Position numbers and translations under genes: made by a program | Part shown: positions 24,291 through 32,331 of the stretch, one piece after another | How positions within the stretch are numbered: the stretch's first letter is position 1 | Layout of the letters: every line of letters starts with the position of its first letter | The notes under the pieces: generated by a model | The model's database searches: none | What the model was told of the DNA's origin: nothing | The model's input: only the letters and a program-made list of their open reading frames with translations | Assembly: GCF_003633755.1 (NCBI RefSeq) | Contig: NZ_RBIL01000001.1 | Coordinates: forward strand, 543,426 to 607,425 | Source of the DNA: Solirubrobacter pauli | GTDB taxonomy: Bacteria; Actinomycetota; Thermoleophilia; Solirubrobacterales; Solirubrobacteraceae | Length of the DNA stretch: 64,000 nt | Reading direction: 5' to 3'

Positions 24291-26768
24291 GTGACCCGTC
24301 GAATCGTCTCCACCGCTCTCGTGAGCGCCGTGTCCATCGCGGCCTTGCTCGGCATACCCGCGAACGCGGATGATCCAACGCCGACGGCTACGGCGTCGGC
24401 GGTGCCGACCATGGTGGAGACCGTCGTCGAGCCCGATCCGACCCCCGCGCCCACGCAGGCGCCGACCGAGGTCCCCGCCGAGGAGCAGCAGGCGACGCCG
24501 GCGCCGACCGAGGCGGCCACCGAGACCCCCGCGCCCACCGAGGCCCCGACGGAGACCCCCGCGGCCGAGACGCCCGCGCCCACGGCGACGGAGACCGCCG
24601 CCGCCCCGACGTCCACCGCGACCGAGACCGGCACGGCGACCGCCACCGCCACCGCCACCGCGACGGAGGCCCCGCGCAAGAAGCGCACCAAGGGCGACGC
24701 CAACCGCTCGGACACGAAGAAGGGTCAGGCCCGCGAGTGCGAGGCCGGCACGGCGTCCACCTCGACCTCAGCTTCAGGGTGCGTGAAGGCCGACGACCAC
24801 GTCGACCACGAGCACCCCTCCCCCGCTCCGCAGGCTCCGGTGCTGACGAACACCAACGGCTCGCCGGCCCCGACGAACCCGAGCTACGCGCTCGCCACGC
24901 CCGGCCCCGCGAAGATCGGCGTGCCGAACTTCTTCATCGACAAGTTCCGGATCCCTCCCTTCCTCCTCCCGATCTACCAGGCCGCGGGCATGGAGTACGG
25001 CGTGCGCTGGGAGATCCTCGCCGGCATCAACGAGATCGAGACCGACTACGGCCGCAACCTGAACGTCTCCAGCGCCGGCGCGCTGGGCTGGATGCAGTTC
25101 ATGCCCGCGACCTGGAAGGCCTACGGCGTCGACGCTAACCGCGACGGCGTCCGGGACCCGTTCAACCCGGTCGACGCGATCTTCGCCGCCGCGCGCTACC
25201 TGAAGGCCGCGGGCGCCGAGACGGACATCCGCAAGGCCGTCTTCGCCTACAACCACGCCGACTGGTACGTCGACAGCGTGCTGATGCGCGCCCAGATCAT
25301 CGGCGGCATCCCGGGTGACCTCGTCGGCTCGCTCACGGGCCTCACCCAGGGCCGCTTCCCGGTCCGCGCCAAGGCGACCTACGCCGGCGCCCTCAAGGCG
25401 GCCGACAGCAAAGTCAAGGGCGGCAACGCCGCGGTCACCGTCGAGTCCGACGAGACCCGCCGCAACATCGAGATCTTCGCCAAGGCCGGCTCGCCCGTGA
25501 TCGCCGTCAACGACGGCAAGGTCCTCAAGCTGGGCACGAGCAAGCGCCTCGGCCAGTACGTGATCGTGCAGGACGTCTACGGCAACACGTACACGTACGG
25601 GCACCTGAAGTCGATCGCCGCCACGTACCCGTCGCCGAAGAAGCGCACGGCCAAGCCGGACAAGACCCCCAAGCGCCGTGGCCTCGCGTCGTCCGCCAAG
25701 ACCGAGCACGAGTCCACCGCCGACGCCAAGGCCCCGGCCGCCGAGCCGACCGAGCCGGAGGCCGACGCGACCGCCGCCGCGCCCGTCGCCAAGGTGCGCC
25801 TGTTCGCGAACCCGACCCGCAAGAACGCGCGCAAGAGCGGCGGCGACGTGCAGGTCTCCAGCGAGGGCGGCGAGGAGGTCGTCTCCGACACGGCCCCGCT
25901 CGGCCTCAACCCCAAGGACTTCGTCGCCAAGCCGCTCGTGAAGGGCGCTCGCGTCCTCGGCGGCACGACGCTCGGCCGGATCGGCCAGGTCGACGCGAAG
26001 GCGCCGCACCTCCTGTTCGAGATCCGCCCGGCCGGCCGCGGCGCGCCGCGCATCGACCCGAAGCCGATCCTCGACGGCTGGAAGCTGCTCGAGTCGACCG
26101 AGGTCTACCGCGCCAAGGGCAAGAACGCGCTCTTCGGCAAGGACGCGGGCGAGATGTCGATCGGCGAGATCATGCTCATGAGCAAGGAGAACCTCGCCCG
26201 CCGGGTGCTCGCGGACAACCGCATCGAGGTCTACGGCTGCGGCTCGAGCGACATCCGGTCCGGCGCGATCGACCGCCGCGTGCTCGCCACGCTGCTCTAC
26301 CTCGCCAACTCCGGCCTGAAGCCGACGGTCTCCTCCCTCAAGTGCGGCCACGGCTACATGACCGCCTCCGGCAACGTCTCCGAGCACAGCACGGGCACGG
26401 CCGTCGACATCGCCGCCATCAACGGCATCACGATCACGCCCGCCACCCAGGGCAAGGGCTCGATCACCGACCTCACGATCCAGCGCCTGCTGAACCTGCA
26501 GGGCACGATGAAGCCGCACCAGATCATCTCCCTGATGACCTTCAAGGGCGCCGACAACACGCTCGCGATGGGTGATCACGCCGACCACATCCACATCGGT
26601 TGGCGCCCGCTCTACGGCGAGAACAAGGCCGCGGCCAAGCAGATCGACGCGATCCTCAAGCCCAAGCAGTGGATCAAGCTGATCGACCGCCTGGGCGAGA
26701 TCGACAACCCGACCGTCGCTGAGCAACCGTCGAAGTACGCGGTGAAGGTCAAGCGCGCGAGCCACTGA
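24291..26768 (+). CDS. Secreted multidomain peptidoglycan hydrolase (SLT + degenerate M23 + M15-like)
   Basis: 825 aa. The signal peptide is about 1-26, cleaved near PANADD. A Thr/Pro/Ala/Glu-rich linker spans about 27-130. A lytic transglycosylase domain at about 205-345 has INEIETDYGRN with the catalytic Glu and GALGWMQFMPATW. An M23-like domain at about 370-600 is degenerate: it keeps YVIVQDVYGNTYTYGHL and APHLLFEIRP, but HLHFE-type zinc ligands are lost and a 130-residue insert splits it. A C-terminal M15-like domain at about 640-790 has SEHSTGTAVDIAAI and DHADHIHIGW with the expected His/Asp/His zinc ligands. It likely cuts both glycan and peptide. The start is GTG 24291. Confidence 0.85.
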   Translation: MTRRIVSTALVSAVSIAALLGIPANADDPTPTATASAVPTMVETVVEPDPTPAPTQAPTEVPAEEQQATPAPTEAATETPAPTEAPTETPAAETPAPTATETAAAPTSTATETGTATATATATATEAPRKKRTKGDANRSDTKKGQARECEAGTASTSTSASGCVKADDHVDHEHPSPAPQAPVLTNTNGSPAPTNPSYALATPGPAKIGVPNFFIDKFRIPPFLLPIYQAAGMEYGVRWEILAGINEIETDYGRNLNVSSAGALGWMQFMPATWKAYGVDANRDGVRDPFNPVDAIFAAARYLKAAGAETDIRKAVFAYNHADWYVDSVLMRAQIIGGIPGDLVGSLTGLTQGRFPVRAKATYAGALKAADSKVKGGNAAVTVESDETRRNIEIFAKAGSPVIAVNDGKVLKLGTSKRLGQYVIVQDVYGNTYTYGHLKSIAATYPSPKKRTAKPDKTPKRRGLASSAKTEHESTADAKAPAAEPTEPEADATAAAPVAKVRLFANPTRKNARKSGGDVQVSSEGGEEVVSDTAPLGLNPKDFVAKPLVKGARVLGGTTLGRIGQVDAKAPHLLFEIRPAGRGAPRIDPKPILDGWKLLESTEVYRAKGKNALFGKDAGEMSIGEIMLMSKENLARRVLADNRIEVYGCGSSDIRSGAIDRRVLATLLYLANSGLKPTVSSLKCGHGYMTASGNVSEHSTGTAVDIAAINGITITPATQGKGSITDLTIQRLLNLQGTMKPHQIISLMTFKGADNTLAMGDHADHIHIGWRPLYGENKAAAKQIDAILKPKQWIKLIDRLGEIDNPTVAEQPSKYAVKVKRASH

Positions 26769-26780
26769 CGTACGGGGGGT

Positions 26781-26802
26781 CCGGGGGGCGGCAGCCCCCC
26801 GG
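26781..26802 (+). terminator. Strong GC hairpin terminator
   Basis: CCGGGGGGC and GCCCCCCGG pair perfectly across the loop GGCA, 12 nt after the hydrolase stop. The next gene's -10 begins 2 nt later. Confidence 0.75.
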
Positions 26803-26803
26803 T

Positions 26804-26809
26804 TAGTAT
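26804..26809 (+). promoter_or_regulatory. Leaderless -10 element of the SCP2-like gene
   Basis: TAGTAT, 7 nt, ATG 26817, with no Shine-Dalgarno sequence. It directly abuts the upstream terminator. Confidence 0.6.
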
Positions 26810-26816
26810 TCCGGTC

Positions 26817-27203
26817 ATGTCGACCGCGGATACGAAGGCGCTGATCGCGCAGGTCATCACCGGCTTCCAGCAGGAGGTGCCGGCGCTGCAGAAGCTCAAG
26901 CTGGTCTTCGAGCTCGAGCTACGCGGTCGCGGCGACATCCAGCTGTTCCGCGTCGAGGTGCCGGGCCCGAAGATCACCCGCGACATCGCGTCGGACGCGA
27001 AGGTCCGGCTGTCCGTCCCGCGCGCCGAGTTCAACGAGCTGGCGAAGGACAACACGATCCGCCACTGGCGCGAGCAGTTCCAGGTGGGCCACGTCACGGC
27101 GAGCGGTCCGCCCGAGATCCTCAAGCTGATCGCCAACGTGGTGCTCAAGCAGGACGAGCGCACCCGCACGCGCCGCCTGAGCGCGCGCAACAGCGCGGCC
27201 TAG
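26817..27203 (+). CDS. Small SCP2-like (sterol-carrier fold) protein
   Basis: 128 aa, cytoplasmic, single domain. KLVFELELRGRGDIQLFRVEV, seen as two beta strands (quoted as KLVFELELRGRGDIQLF), then ASDAKVRLSVPRAEFNELA and GHVTASGPPEILKLIANVV match the SCP2 layout of a five-stranded sheet with helices and a lipid-binding cavity. A basic tail (RTRTRRLSARN) ends the protein. It may bind a hydrophobic ligand. The assignment is by pattern and moderate in certainty. It appears to be a single-gene transcript, with the GS-like operon starting 27 nt later. Confidence 0.55.
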   Translation: MSTADTKALIAQVITGFQQEVPALQKLKLVFELELRGRGDIQLFRVEVPGPKITRDIASDAKVRLSVPRAEFNELAKDNTIRHWREQFQVGHVTASGPPEILKLIANVVLKQDERTRTRRLSARNSAA

Positions 27204-27213
27204 ACGCACGCTG

Positions 27214-27219
27214 TAGCGT
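27214..27219 (+). promoter_or_regulatory. Probable -10 of the amine-utilisation operon
   Basis: TAGCGT lies 11 nt before the ATG at 27231, which would give a leader of about 5 nt and no Shine-Dalgarno sequence. Confidence 0.4.
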
Positions 27220-27230
27220 TCCGAGCCGGC

Positions 27231-28535
27231 ATGTCGTCGGCTCTCTCGCTCGAGCAGCTGCGCACGGCGGTCTCCGAGGGCCGCGTCGACACCGTGCTGC
27301 TCGCGCTCACGGACATGCAGGGCCGCCTGCAGGGCAAGCGGCTGGACGCGCGCCACTTCCTCGAGGAGGTCGTCGCGCACGGCGCCGAGGCGTGCAACTA
27401 CCTGCTCGCGGTCGACGTCGAGATGAACACGGTCGACGGCTACGCGATGAGCTCGTGGGAGCGCGGCTACGGCGACTTCGAGATGGTGCCGGACCTCGGG
27501 ACGCTGCGGCCCGTGCCGTGGCACGAGAAGACGGCGCTGTGCCTGGCCGACCTGCGCTGGGCGGACGGCGCGCCGGTGGTCGCCTCCCCGCGCCAGATCC
27601 TGCGCGCGCAGATCGACCGGCTGGCCGAGCGCGGGCTGGAGGCGTTCGCCGGCACCGAGCTCGAGTTCATCGTCTTCAAGGACAGCTACGAGGAGGCGTA
27701 CGAGCGCGGCTACCGGGGGCTGCGGCCGGCCAACCAGTACAACGTCGACTACTCGCTGCTCGGCACCGCTCGCGTGGAGCCGCTGATCGGTCGCATCCGC
27801 CGTGACATGACCGCCGCCGGCCTCGTCGTCGAGGACTCCAAGGGCGAGTGCAACGACGGCCAGCACGAGATCAACTTCCGCTACGGGCCGGTGCTGCAGA
27901 CGGCCGACGAGCACTCGATCTACAAGAACGGCGCCAAGGAGATCGCGGCGCTCGAGGGCTGCGCCATCACCTACATGGCGAAGTTCAACGAGCGCGAGGG
28001 CTCCTCGTGCCACATCCACCTGAGCGTCCCGGCGCTGGACGACGCCGCGTTCGAGCGCTTCATCGCCGGCCAGCTCGCCTGCCTGCGCGAGCTGACGCTG
28101 CTGTACGCGCCCAACGTGAACTCCTACAAGCGGTTCGCGTCCGGCTCGTTCGCGCCGACCGCGGTGGCGTGGGGCCGGGACAACCGCACCTGCGCCGTGC
28201 GCGTGCTGCACGGCCGGTTCGAGCTGCGGCTGCCGGGAGCGGACGTGAACCCCTACCTGGCGTTGAGCGCGATGATCGCGGCCGGCCTGCACGGGCTGGA
28301 CGCGGAGCTGGAGCTCGAGCCGCCGGTGGAGGGCAACGCCTACGTCGCCGACAAGGAGCACGTGCCGACGACGCTGCGGGCCGCGCGTGAGCGCTTCGCC
28401 GCCAGCACGGTCGCCCGCGATGCGTTCGGCGAGGACGTCGTCGCCCACTACGTCAACAACGCCGACGTCGAGCTCGCCGCCTTCGAGGCCGCGGTCACCG
28501 ACTGGGAGCGCGTGAGGGGGTTCGAACGGCTGTGA
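27231..28535 (+). CDS. Glutamine synthetase-like gamma-glutamyl ligase (GlnA3/GlnA4/PuuA type)
   Basis: 434 aa. The N-terminal beta-grasp domain has DMQGRLQGKRLDARHF. The catalytic domain has GTELEFIVF (metal-binding Glu), CNDGQHEINFRYG, SSCHIHLSV with its His, and a C-terminal VNSYKRFASGSFAPTAVAWG followed by NRTCAVRV. It lacks the adenylylation-loop context of true GlnA and sits beside a permease and a gamma-glutamyl hydrolase. That context suggests it glutamylates a polyamine or ethanolamine rather than ammonia. The four genes are chained by ATGA/GTGA overlaps. Confidence 0.85.
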   Translation: MSSALSLEQLRTAVSEGRVDTVLLALTDMQGRLQGKRLDARHFLEEVVAHGAEACNYLLAVDVEMNTVDGYAMSSWERGYGDFEMVPDLGTLRPVPWHEKTALCLADLRWADGAPVVASPRQILRAQIDRLAERGLEAFAGTELEFIVFKDSYEEAYERGYRGLRPANQYNVDYSLLGTARVEPLIGRIRRDMTAAGLVVEDSKGECNDGQHEINFRYGPVLQTADEHSIYKNGAKEIAALEGCAITYMAKFNEREGSSCHIHLSVPALDDAAFERFIAGQLACLRELTLLYAPNVNSYKRFASGSFAPTAVAWGRDNRTCAVRVLHGRFELRLPGADVNPYLALSAMIAAGLHGLDAELELEPPVEGNAYVADKEHVPTTLRAARERFAASTVARDAFGEDVVAHYVNNADVELAAFEAAVTDWERVRGFERL

Positions 28536-30082
28536 CCACCGCTCAGAGCGACGACGAACGCCGGCTCGCCGAGCTCGGCTACAGGCAGGACCTGCAGCGC
28601 GCCTGGAGCGGGTTCTCGAACTTCGCGATCTCGTTCACGATCATCTCCGTCCTCGCGGGCTGCTTCACCACGTACGGGCAGGCGTGGAACAACGGCGGCC
28701 CGATCGCGATCTCGTGGGGCTGGCCGATCATCTGCGGGCTGATCCTGCTCGTCGCGTTCTCGATGAGCGAGCTGGTGAGCAAGTACCCGACCGCCGGCGG
28801 CATCTACTACTGGGCGTCGACCATGGGCGGGCCGCGGTGGGGCTGGTTCACCGGCTGGTTCAACCTGATCGGCCTGGTGGGCGTGGTGGCGTCGGTGGAC
28901 TACGGCTGCGCCACGTTCCTGAACGCGACCTTCACGCTGTTCGGCGTGAACCTCGGGTTCATGGACTGGAGCGACGGCACCGGCGTGCTGGGCGAGACGT
29001 TCTTCCTGTTCGCGGTGATCCTGACCGTGCACGCGCTGATCAACATCTACTCCTCGCCGCTCGTCGCCCTGATGAACAACATCAGCGTGTTCTGGCACGT
29101 GGTCGGCGTGGCCGCGATCATCCTCATCCTCGCGTTCGTCCCCGACACGCACCAGAGCGTGGACTTCGTGTTCACCGAGACGATCAACAACTCGGGGTTC
29201 GGGGCCGGCATGTTCTGGTGGTACGTGCTGCCGCTCGGCTTCCTGCTGACGATGTACACGCAGACGGGCTACGACGCCTCCGCGCACATCTCCGAGGAGA
29301 CGCACGGCGCCGCCGAGGCCGCGGCCAAGGGCGTGTGGCGCAGCGTGTTCTGGAGCGGCGTCGGCGGTTGGCTGGTGCTGCTGGCGATCACGTTCGCGGC
29401 CGCCGACGTGGACGCGGTCAACGCGGGGCTCGGCTCGTCCCTGGCCGTGTTCAGCAGCGCGCTGCCGGACGGCTGGGAGAAGATGGTCGTGGTGATCGCG
29501 ACGATCGGCCAGCTCTTCTGCGGCATGGCCTGCGTCACCTCGTGCTCGCGGATGATGTACGCGTTCTCGCGTGACCGCGCGGTGCCCGGCTGGCAGCTGT
29601 GGACGCGGCTCAACCATCACCGCGTGCCCGCGTTCGCCGTGATCGCGTCGTGCGTGGCGGCGCTGGTGATGACGTTGCCGGCGCTGGAAGGCGACGAGGC
29701 GGGCGCGCCCTACGCGTTCTTCGCCGTCGTCTCGATCTGCGTGATCGGGCTCTACATCGCGTACGTGATGCCGGTGTACCTGCGCTGGCGGATGGGTGAC
29801 GCGTTCGAGCCGGGGCCGTGGACGCTCGGCCGCAAGTACAAGTGGGTCAACCCGCTCGCGATCGTGTGGGTGATCATCTGCGTGATCATCTTCTGCCTGC
29901 CGTTCACGCCCGCCGCCGTGCCGTGGCGTGACGAGTTCGACCTCAGGTACCTGAACTACGCGCCGGTCACGGTCGGCGCGGTGCTGCTGATCGTCGGCCT
30001 GTGGTGGGCGCTGAAGGCCAAGCACACGTTCAAGGGGCCGGTCCGCACGGTGGAGTTCGACGAGGGCGCCGGCATTCAGTGA
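28532..30082 (+). CDS. APC-family amino acid/polyamine permease
   Basis: 516 aa with about 12 hydrophobic segments. FSNFAISFTIISVLAGCFTT (TM1) and PTAGGIYYWASTMGGPRWGW mark the amino acid-polyamine-organocation family, close to GABA/choline-type transporters. The start is GTG 28532, overlapping the TGA of the GS-like gene. It probably imports the amine substrate that the neighbouring ligase glutamylates. The C-terminal 30 residues are cytoplasmic and charged. Confidence 0.88.
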   Translation: MTTAQSDDERRLAELGYRQDLQRAWSGFSNFAISFTIISVLAGCFTTYGQAWNNGGPIAISWGWPIICGLILLVAFSMSELVSKYPTAGGIYYWASTMGGPRWGWFTGWFNLIGLVGVVASVDYGCATFLNATFTLFGVNLGFMDWSDGTGVLGETFFLFAVILTVHALINIYSSPLVALMNNISVFWHVVGVAAIILILAFVPDTHQSVDFVFTETINNSGFGAGMFWWYVLPLGFLLTMYTQTGYDASAHISEETHGAAEAAAKGVWRSVFWSGVGGWLVLLAITFAAADVDAVNAGLGSSLAVFSSALPDGWEKMVVVIATIGQLFCGMACVTSCSRMMYAFSRDRAVPGWQLWTRLNHHRVPAFAVIASCVAALVMTLPALEGDEAGAPYAFFAVVSICVIGLYIAYVMPVYLRWRMGDAFEPGPWTLGRKYKWVNPLAIVWVIICVIIFCLPFTPAAVPWRDEFDLRYLNYAPVTVGAVLLIVGLWWALKAKHTFKGPVRTVEFDEGAGIQ

Positions 30083-30732
30083 GGCGCCCGGTGATCGGCG
30101 TGTGCGCGGCCGTCGAGCGCGCGCGGTGGAGCGTGTGGGACGACGAGGCGGTGCTGCTGCCGCGCTCGTACGTGACCGCGGTGCAGGCCGCGGGCGGGTT
30201 GGCGATCCTGCTGCCGCCGGATGAGCACCCGGACGGGGTCCTCGACCTCGTCGACGGCCTGATCCTCGCCGGTGGCGCCGACTACGGCGAGCGGCCCGAC
30301 CGTGACGCGTTCGAGATCGCGCTCGGGCTGGAGGCGATGGAGCGCGACCTCCCGCTGCTGGGCGTGTGCCGCGGCATGCAGCTGATGAACCTCGCCCGCG
30401 GCGGGACGTTGATCGAGCACCTGCCGGACGTGCTCGGCCACGAGGACCACCGCGCCGTGCCGGGCGCGTTCGGCGACCACTACGTGCGCCTGGAGCCGGG
30501 CTCGCTGGCGGCGGACGCGGTCGGAGCGGTGTCACATCCGACGAAATCGCACCATCATCAAGGCGTGGACGCGATCGGGGAGGGCTTGCACGTGACGGGT
30601 TGGGCGACGGTGGACGACCTCGTGGAGGCGATCGAAGATCCGACGCGGCGCTTCGCGCTCGGCGTGCAATGGCACCCGGAGGCGGGCGGTGCGGAGGAGA
30701 TCGCCGCGCTCGTCGAGGCGGCGCGCGCATGA
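30079..30732 (+). CDS. Class I glutamine amidotransferase-like gamma-glutamyl hydrolase (PuuD type)
   Basis: 217 aa. The catalytic Cys lies in LLGVCRGMQLMNLARGG, and the His and Glu in GVQWHPEA. LDLVDGLILAGGADYGE is the oxyanion-side glycine loop. PuuD-type enzymes release glutamate from gamma-glutamyl-GABA at the end of the glutamylated-amine pathway. The start is GTG 30079, overlapping the permease stop. The end overlaps the SDR start. Confidence 0.85.
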   Translation: MRRPVIGVCAAVERARWSVWDDEAVLLPRSYVTAVQAAGGLAILLPPDEHPDGVLDLVDGLILAGGADYGERPDRDAFEIALGLEAMERDLPLLGVCRGMQLMNLARGGTLIEHLPDVLGHEDHRAVPGAFGDHYVRLEPGSLAADAVGAVSHPTKSHHHQGVDAIGEGLHVTGWATVDDLVEAIEDPTRRFALGVQWHPEAGGAEEIAALVEAARA

Positions 30733-31472
30733 GGCTGCGGGACAAGGTCTGCGTCATCACGGGCGCGGCGGGCGGCATCGGCGCGGCGTCGGCGGAGCTC
30801 TTCCGCGCGCAGGGCGCGACGGTCATCGGCGTGGACCTGGGCGACGACTTCGACGGCGTCGACCTCGCGCTCGCCGCGGACGTCGCCGATGAGGCCGCGG
30901 TCATCGAGGTGATGCGCCGCGCCCGCGAGGAGTACGGCCGCATCGACGTCCTCTTCAACAACGCCGGCATCTCCCCCGACGACGACGTGTCCGTCCTGGA
31001 CACGACGCTGGAGGCCTGGCAGCGCGTGCAGGACGTCAACCTGCGCAGCGTCTTCCTCTGCTGCAAGCACGGCATCCCCCACCTGCTGGACACGGGCGGC
31101 GGCTCGGTCATCAACACGGCGTCGTTCGTCGCCGTGATGGGCGCGGCCACGTCCCAGATCTCCTACACGGCCTCCAAGGGCGCGGTGCTGGCGCTGTCGC
31201 GTGAGCTGGGCGTGGAGTTCGCCCGCCGCGGCGTGCGCGTGAACGCGCTCTGCCCCGGCCCGGTCGACACCCCGCTGCTGCGCGAGCTCTACGCGAGCGA
31301 CCCGGCGAAGGCCGCGCGCCGCCTCATCCACCTCCCGATGGGCCGCTTCGCGGACGCGCGCGAGATCGCGCAGGCCGCGGTGTTCCTGGCCTCGGACGAG
31401 TCGTCCTACATCACGGCGTCGACGTTCATGGTCGACGGCGGCCTGTCGGGCGCCTACGTCACCCCCGAATGA
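30729..31472 (+). CDS. Short-chain dehydrogenase/reductase of the amine operon
   Basis: 247 aa classical SDR. The cofactor loop is TGAAGGIG (residues about 11-18), the structural motif is NNAG in FNNAGISPDDD, and the catalytic Ser and YxxxK are in SFVAVMGAATSQISYTASK (quoted as SQISYTASK). An Asp after the second strand (GVDLGDDFDG) suggests NAD+ preference. It may oxidise the aldehyde or alcohol intermediate of amine breakdown. It starts in ATGA with the hydrolase gene. Its last 14 nt overlap the convergent kinase gene. Confidence 0.85.
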   Translation: MRLRDKVCVITGAAGGIGAASAELFRAQGATVIGVDLGDDFDGVDLALAADVADEAAVIEVMRRAREEYGRIDVLFNNAGISPDDDVSVLDTTLEAWQRVQDVNLRSVFLCCKHGIPHLLDTGGGSVINTASFVAVMGAATSQISYTASKGAVLALSRELGVEFARRGVRVNALCPGPVDTPLLRELYASDPAKAARRLIHLPMGRFADAREIAQAAVFLASDESSYITASTFMVDGGLSGAYVTPE

Positions 31473-32307
31473 CCTGCTCGACCGTGCGCTCGGCGAGCGC
31501 GGTGAACCCCGGGTTCGACGTCCGGTAGTACGGGATGATCAGCGCCGCCTGGTGGAGCGCGTAGCCGCGGGCGCGCTCCCAGGTGCCGTCGTCGGCGCCG
31601 ACCTGCTTGCGGAACAGCCTCCGGCCGAGTGGGCTGAAGACGGCCCAGGCCGGCACGAGGTCCTGCGCCGGGTCGCCGACGCCGACGCTGCCCCAGTCGA
31701 TGACGGCCTCCAAGGCCCCGTGGCGCGTGAGCAGGTTGGGTGCCAGCAGGTCGTTGTGCGCCCAGCCGGGCACGCCGTCCCAGGCGGGCGCCTCCAACGC
31801 GCGTTCCCAGGCGGCGACGGCCGTGTCGGACTCCAACGCCGCGCGGGTGACGGCGTCGAGCTCGGCGAGCGGCGCCCGTCCTCCGCGGGGCGCGTCCGCG
31901 GGCACCGGGAGGGCGTGCAGCGCGGCCACGAACCGCCCGAGCGTCTCCGCCTCCGGCCGCTCGTCCCAGACCTGGCTCGCGTCGAACGGCTCTCCCTCCA
32001 GCCAGCGGAAGATCGCCCACGGCAGCGGGAACTCGGCGGTGGGCTCGCCGAGGAAGGCGGGCTCGGGCTGACGCAACGGCAGCTGCGGCGCCAGCCTCGG
32101 GAGCCACTCGACCTCCCGTCGCAGCGCGTCCGCCCACGCGGGCAGGCGCGGCAGGCGCGCGCAGTGCTGCTCGCCGACGCGGTAGATGCCGTTGACGGTG
32201 CCGGTCGACCGGACCTCGCGCACCGGCTCGCGCCGCAGCGCCGGGTACTGCGTGGCGACCAGGCGCTCGACCAGCGCACGGTCGATCGGAAGCTCTCCCA
32301 CGTGCAT
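31459..32307 (-). CDS. Aminoglycoside phosphotransferase-family (APH) kinase
   Basis: 282 aa protein-kinase-like fold. The catalytic loop is WAHNDLLAPNLL (His-x-Asp-x4-Asn) and the metal-binding Asp is in VIDWGSVGVGDPAQDL. The N-terminal lobe has STGTVNGIYRVG. Family members phosphorylate aminoglycosides, homoserine, choline or other small alcohols. Resistance activity cannot be assumed. ATG 32307 diverges from the secreted EEP gene with 24 bp between the starts. The 3' end overlaps the SDR gene by 14 nt. Confidence 0.8.
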   Translation of the reverse strand: MHVGELPIDRALVERLVATQYPALRREPVREVRSTGTVNGIYRVGEQHCARLPRLPAWADALRREVEWLPRLAPQLPLRQPEPAFLGEPTAEFPLPWAIFRWLEGEPFDASQVWDERPEAETLGRFVAALHALPVPADAPRGGRAPLAELDAVTRAALESDTAVAAWERALEAPAWDGVPGWAHNDLLAPNLLTRHGALEAVIDWGSVGVGDPAQDLVPAWAVFSPLGRRLFRKQVGADDGTWERARGYALHQAALIIPYYRTSNPGFTALAERTVEQVIRG

Positions 32308-32314
32308 CCCGGTA

Positions 32315-32320
32315 CAGATA
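32315..32320 (-). promoter_or_regulatory. Candidate -10 of the APH kinase gene
   Basis: On the minus strand TATCTG is followed by 7 nt and ATG 32307. The last position is G instead of T. It shares TA with the plus-strand -10 of the EEP gene. Confidence 0.4.
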
Positions 32321-32324
32321 CAGT
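32319..32324 (+). promoter_or_regulatory. Leaderless -10 of the secreted EEP gene
   Basis: TACAGT, 7 nt, GTG 32332. The back-to-back sequence is CAGATACAGT. Confidence 0.55.
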
Positions 32325-32331
32325 CCGGCTC

